Source: Solirubrobacteraceae bacterium
GTDB lineage: Bacteria; Actinomycetota; Thermoleophilia; Solirubrobacterales; Solirubrobacteraceae
Direction of reading: 5' to 3'
NCBI GenBank assembly: GCA_030038955.1
Contig: JASHQV010000203.1
Coordinates: 1 to 8,767 of the forward strand
Length of the DNA stretch: 8,767 bases
A program made the position numbers and the translations under genes. The notes below the pieces were generated by a model. The model saw only the letters and a program-made list of their open reading frames with translations. It ran no database searches and was not told the origin of the DNA. Below, piece after piece: positions 6,381 to 8,767 of the stretch (positions are counted from its first letter, which is position 1; every line of letters begins with the position of its first letter).

Positions 6381-6442
6381 TCCGTGAGGCGAACGCCTGG
6401 CCAGCATCCGTGAGGCGTGCAGCCGTCCGTCGCCCGTGAGGC
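6381..6442. repeat. Three CCGTGAGGC repeats in 26-bp phase
   Basis: CCGTGAGGC occurs at 6382-6390, 6408-6416 and 6434-6442, each start exactly 26 bases after the last. The first two copies share the longer TCCGTGAGGCG. The sequence between copies is poorly conserved. They lie just past the tetR stop in a non-coding gap. The first copy also forms a short hairpin, AGGCG-AA-CGCCT (6387-6398). Confidence 0.7.
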
Positions 6443-6446
6443 CCGT

Positions 6447-7004
6447 CTAGCAGGACGCGCCGCGGGCGCCGCCCTGTCCGCCGACGACCTGTCGCTCGAG
6501 CGTGTCAGCCACCAGCCGGTCGATGAACGCGCGTGGGATTCGGCTTCCCGTGAGCGCGCGGTAGAGGATCGGCCCGCACAGCGCGTCAAGCGCGGCGTCG
6601 ACGTCGAGCCCTGGCGGAAGCTCGCCTGAGGCGACCCCACGCTGCAGCAGTGCGCGCTCCTGGCGGCGCTTGGGGTCGAGGTAGCGCTCGTGGAAGCTGC
6701 GGGCGACCGCCGCGTCGTGCTGAGCCTCGCCGAGCAGCGCAAGCAGCACCTTGCCGGCGGGATCTCCGGTGAGGAAGCGCGCGAGGTTGCGCAGGTGGCG
6801 GCGGACGTCCTCGACCGTCGAGCCCGTGTCTGGGATCGCGAGCCGGCAAGTCGCATCGTCGATCAGCGTGTCGAGCAGAATCTCGACCTTGGAGGCCCAC
6901 CAGCGATAGATCGTCTGCTTGGCGACGCCCGCGCGCGCGGCGATCCCCTCGATCGTGACCCCGCCGAAGCCACGCTCCACGAGCAGGTCGTCGGCGGCGT
7001 GCAT
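6447..7004 (-). CDS. TetR/AcrR-family regulator, probable repressor of the adjacent exporter
   Basis: This is a 185-residue DNA-binding protein when counted from ATG 7004. The N-terminal helix-turn-helix runs VTIEGIAARAGVAKQTIYRWWASK (16-39), preceded by HAADDLLVERGFG. The C-terminal ligand domain (PAGKVLLALLGEAQ, LDVDAALDALCGPILYRALTG) resembles the TetR C-terminal domains found with drug exporters. The start is uncertain. The residues before ATG 7004 (GRAPNRRDQRARLAV) look like a normal TetR N-terminal arm, yet between 7004 and the operator at 7134-7151 I see only CTG (7109) and no ATG, GTG or TTG in frame. GTG at 7181 or 7208 would extend it across the operator and into the exporter gene. 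Divergence from the exporter, with a palindrome in the exporter promoter, supports a repressor role and possibly autoregulation. Stop is TAG. Confidence 0.87.
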   Translation of the reverse strand: MHAADDLLVERGFGGVTIEGIAARAGVAKQTIYRWWASKVEILLDTLIDDATCRLAIPDTGSTVEDVRRHLRNLARFLTGDPAGKVLLALLGEAQHDAAVARSFHERYLDPKRRQERALLQRGVASGELPPGLDVDAALDALCGPILYRALTGSRIPRAFIDRLVADTLERQVVGGQGGARGASC

Positions 7005-7127
7005 GACGGCTAGGCGCGCCCTCTGGTCGCGTCGGTTCGGTGCGCGCCCCTTCGGGACTCGAGCTGTGGCGGGCGTGGGTGCGACGATCGGGCGAGGATC
7101 GTAGCGCAGCGCGGCGTCGCCAGTGCC

Positions 7128-7156
7128 TTGACGAGACGCAACGTTGCGTCTATAAT
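7128..7156 (+). promoter_or_regulatory. Sigma70-type promoter of the exporter operon
   Basis: TTGACG (7128-7133) and TATAAT (7151-7156) are separated by exactly 17 bp: five of six consensus bases at -35 and six of six at -10. Transcription should start near 7162-7164. This coincides with a GTG at 7162 and leaves at most about 8 bases before ATG 7171. No Shine-Dalgarno precedes either codon, so translation is probably leaderless or nearly so. Confidence 0.85.
7134..7151. promoter_or_regulatory. Perfect 18-bp palindrome, likely TetR operator
   Basis: AGACGCAACGTTGCGTCT is fully self-complementary over 18 bp. It fills the spacer of the exporter promoter and takes in the first base of the -10 box. 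Its place between divergent tetR and exporter genes is classic for TetR operators. A repressor bound here would block RNA polymerase. Confidence 0.85.
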
Positions 7157-7161
7157 CTATA

Positions 7162-8727
7162 GTGACAGCGATGACCGCCACGGTGACCACCGCAAGCCGG
7201 ACTCGCACGACGCTCGCGGTCGCCGCGATCGCGCCTGCCGTGATCCTCGCGATCGGGATGGTCGCGGCCGTGAACCTGGCGATCCCGGCACTGCAGGCGA
7301 GCGACCTCAGACCATCGGTGTCCGGCACCGCGTGGATCGTCGACAGCTACACGCTCGTGTTCGCGTGCCTGCTGATCCCCGCCGGCGCGCTCGGCGACCG
7401 CTTCGGGCGCAAGCGCGGGATGCTGATCGGGATGGCGGTGTTCGCCGCCGGTTCGGCGATCGCGGCGCTGGCGCCGAGCGTCGCGGTACTGATGTGCGGC
7501 CGCGCGCTCAGCGGTATCGGCGCGGCGTTGGTGCTGCCGGCCACGCTCGCCGCGACACTCGCGGGGGTCGAGCCGCCCGAACGGCCCCGCGTAGTTGCGC
7601 TGTGGTCGGCGTTGACCGGCGTCGGCGGCGTGTTCGGCAACCTCGGCGGCGGCCTTGCGGTCGAGCTCGGCGACTGGCGCGCGCTGTTCTGGGCGGCCGT
7701 GCCGATCGCGCTCGTCGCGGGCGCGCTGATCGCCTCGCGGGTTCCCGACCAGATACCGCACGATGACCCCGTGGACGGCGGCGGCGCCGTGCTGCTGACG
7801 GCCGGCGGCGTCGCGCTGCTCTACGGGATCATCGATGCGCCGATGCGCGGCTGGGGCTCGTCGCAGGTGCTCGGCTCGCTGATCGTCGCGGCCGTCCTGC
7901 TCGCGAGCTTCGCGTGGTATGAGACTCGCTGTGAGTATCCGATGCTCGACCCGCGCCTATTCAGGCTTTCCGGCGTGCGCGTCGGTTCGCTTGGGATCAC
8001 CGCCCTGTTCTTCGCGCTGTTCGGCCTGTTCTACGTCAACGCCCAGTACCTACAGGACGTCAAGGGCTACTCGCCACTGCTCACCGGCGTTTGCATCCTG
8101 CCCGTTGCGGTCACGTTTCCCGTCACCAGCGCCGGCAGCACGCGCCTGGCCGCACGGATCGGCGTCCAGGCCACGGTTGCGGCGGGCCTCCTGTGCCTTT
8201 GTTGCGGGCTCACGTTGCTGTCGTTCGCGACCCTCGCCACCCCGTATGGCCTGTACGGCGCGATGCTGGCGATCACCGGCGCCGGCTGCGGGCTCGCGTT
8301 GCCGCCACTATCGGGGATGATCGTGCACGCGCTTCCGCCGACGCACGCCGGCGTCGGCTCTGGACTCAACAGCACCACCCGCGAGCTCGGCTCCGCGCTC
8401 GGCGTCGCCGTGCTCAGCACGATCCTCGCGAGTCGCTTCGCGAGCCACCTGCCCGCCGGCCTGCGGGCCCTGCACGGCGCCCAGCGGCACGTGATCCAGC
8501 ACTCCGTGACCGCTGCACTGCAGTACGCCTCGAGCGTCCCCACCGCTGGCGTCCGGGCCCGACTCGTCGACGGCACCCGCGACGCGTTCATCAGCGGCAC
8601 CAGCGCCGGGCTCCGCGTAGGGGTCGCGCTGCTGCTGTTGACGAGCGTCGTCGTCGTCCGCCAGCAGCGCTCCGCGCCGATCGCGGATACCACTCAACCG
8701 ACCGACACTGATCTGGAGGCACGATGA
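7162..8727 (+). CDS. DHA2-family (EmrB/QacA-type) MFS multidrug exporter
   Basis: This 521-residue inner-membrane proton antiporter has about 14 hydrophobic segments, the size and count of the DHA2 family. Visible signatures: WIVDSYTLVFACLLIPAGALGDRFGRKR (58-85), which holds family motif D1 and motif A (GDRFGRKR, 78-85); GRALSGIGAALVLPATLAATLAG (113-135), like the motif C region; DWRALFW (171-177); and P-MLDPRLF (260-267) after the central loop. The tail is polar. Start choices are GTG 7162, at the predicted transcription start, or ATG 7171, which gives 518 residues; neither has a ribosome site. A consensus promoter with an embedded palindrome lies directly upstream and the divergent tetR gene beyond it, so expression is probably induced by an efflux substrate. 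The drug specificity cannot be read from sequence. The TGA overlaps the next gene's ATG (ATGA), which implies translational coupling. Confidence 0.93.
   Translation: MTAMTATVTTASRTRTTLAVAAIAPAVILAIGMVAAVNLAIPALQASDLRPSVSGTAWIVDSYTLVFACLLIPAGALGDRFGRKRGMLIGMAVFAAGSAIAALAPSVAVLMCGRALSGIGAALVLPATLAATLAGVEPPERPRVVALWSALTGVGGVFGNLGGGLAVELGDWRALFWAAVPIALVAGALIASRVPDQIPHDDPVDGGGAVLLTAGGVALLYGIIDAPMRGWGSSQVLGSLIVAAVLLASFAWYETRCEYPMLDPRLFRLSGVRVGSLGITALFFALFGLFYVNAQYLQDVKGYSPLLTGVCILPVAVTFPVTSAGSTRLAARIGVQATVAAGLLCLCCGLTLLSFATLATPYGLYGAMLAITGAGCGLALPPLSGMIVHALPPTHAGVGSGLNSTTRELGSALGVAVLSTILASRFASHLPAGLRALHGAQRHVIQHSVTAALQYASSVPTAGVRARLVDGTRDAFISGTSAGLRVGVALLLLTSVVVVRQQRSAPIADTTQPTDTDLEAR
8715..8719 (+). 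promoter_or_regulatory. Shine-Dalgarno of the gene after the exporter
   Basis: GGAGG lies four bases before ATG 8724, inside the last codons of the exporter gene. It supports the overlapping downstream start. Confidence 0.7.
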
Positions 8728-8767
8728 CAACACTCACCACCGAACCACTGGCGTCGCTGCTTGATCG
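8724..8767 (+). CDS. 5' end of the second gene of the exporter operon (partial)
   Basis: ATG at 8724 overlaps the exporter stop by ATGA and has a GGAGG site upstream. Fourteen complete codons are visible (MTTLTTEPLASLLD) before the window ends. This beginning resembles from memory the N-termini of some actinobacterial O-methyltransferases, but 14 residues are too few to name a family. Its product probably acts on, or is co-induced with, the exporter's substrate. Confidence 0.7.
   Translation, partial: MTTLTTEPLASLLD

Noticed and set aside
7209..7328. N-terminal extension of the TetR protein to ATG 7328
   Set aside because: It is antisense to the exporter coding sequence and would span the promoter and operator.

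Overview
The window is high-GC DNA with typical actinobacterial features: long antisense shadow frames, GTG starts, a likely leaderless transcript, and a cyclase/AAA-ATPase/TPR fusion regulator. I infer an actinomycete, possibly Thermoleophilia/Solirubrobacterales. This rests on overall style, not on a marker gene.

Layout. At the left edge (1-60, minus strand) is the 5' end of a gene running out of the window, with a Shine-Dalgarno and a tandem 15-bp repeat. Next comes a four-gene minus-strand run, read right to left. It holds a PerR-like Fur-family regulator (5798-5361), a TDT/TehA/SLAC1-type transporter (5302-4352), a stand-alone AICAR-transformylase-like protein without the IMP cyclohydrolase half of PurH (4292-3273), and a 977-residue class III cyclase/AAA ATPase/TPR-like protein (3194-261). 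Gaps in this run are 58, 59 and 78 bp. The 59-bp gap holds two hairpins, so full co-transcription is uncertain.

Facing the perR-like gene across a short AT-rich gap with inverted repeats is a small DtxR/MntR-fold regulator (5898-6347). It has lost essentially every canonical metal ligand. It converges on a TetR-family regulator (6447 to about 7004, minus). The gap between them holds a hairpin and three 9-bp repeats in strict 26-bp phase.

The TetR gene is divergent from a 14-TM-type DHA2 (EmrB/QacA) drug exporter (7162-8727). Between them lies a consensus promoter (TTGACG, 17 bp, TATAAT) whose spacer is filled by a perfect 18-bp palindrome, the likely TetR operator. The exporter stop overlaps the ATG of another gene (8724 onward) that runs off the window, so exporter and that gene form an operon.

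Reading. The right-hand third is a TetR-controlled efflux module. The centre is a back-to-back pair of metalloregulator-fold proteins. The left is a run whose members act in purine/one-carbon chemistry, anion or dicarboxylate transport, and signalling. How the left-hand genes work together is not evident from the sequence. No tRNA, rRNA, CRISPR array, transposase or integrase was seen. The 61-260 gap holds one small hairpin and no recognisable gene.
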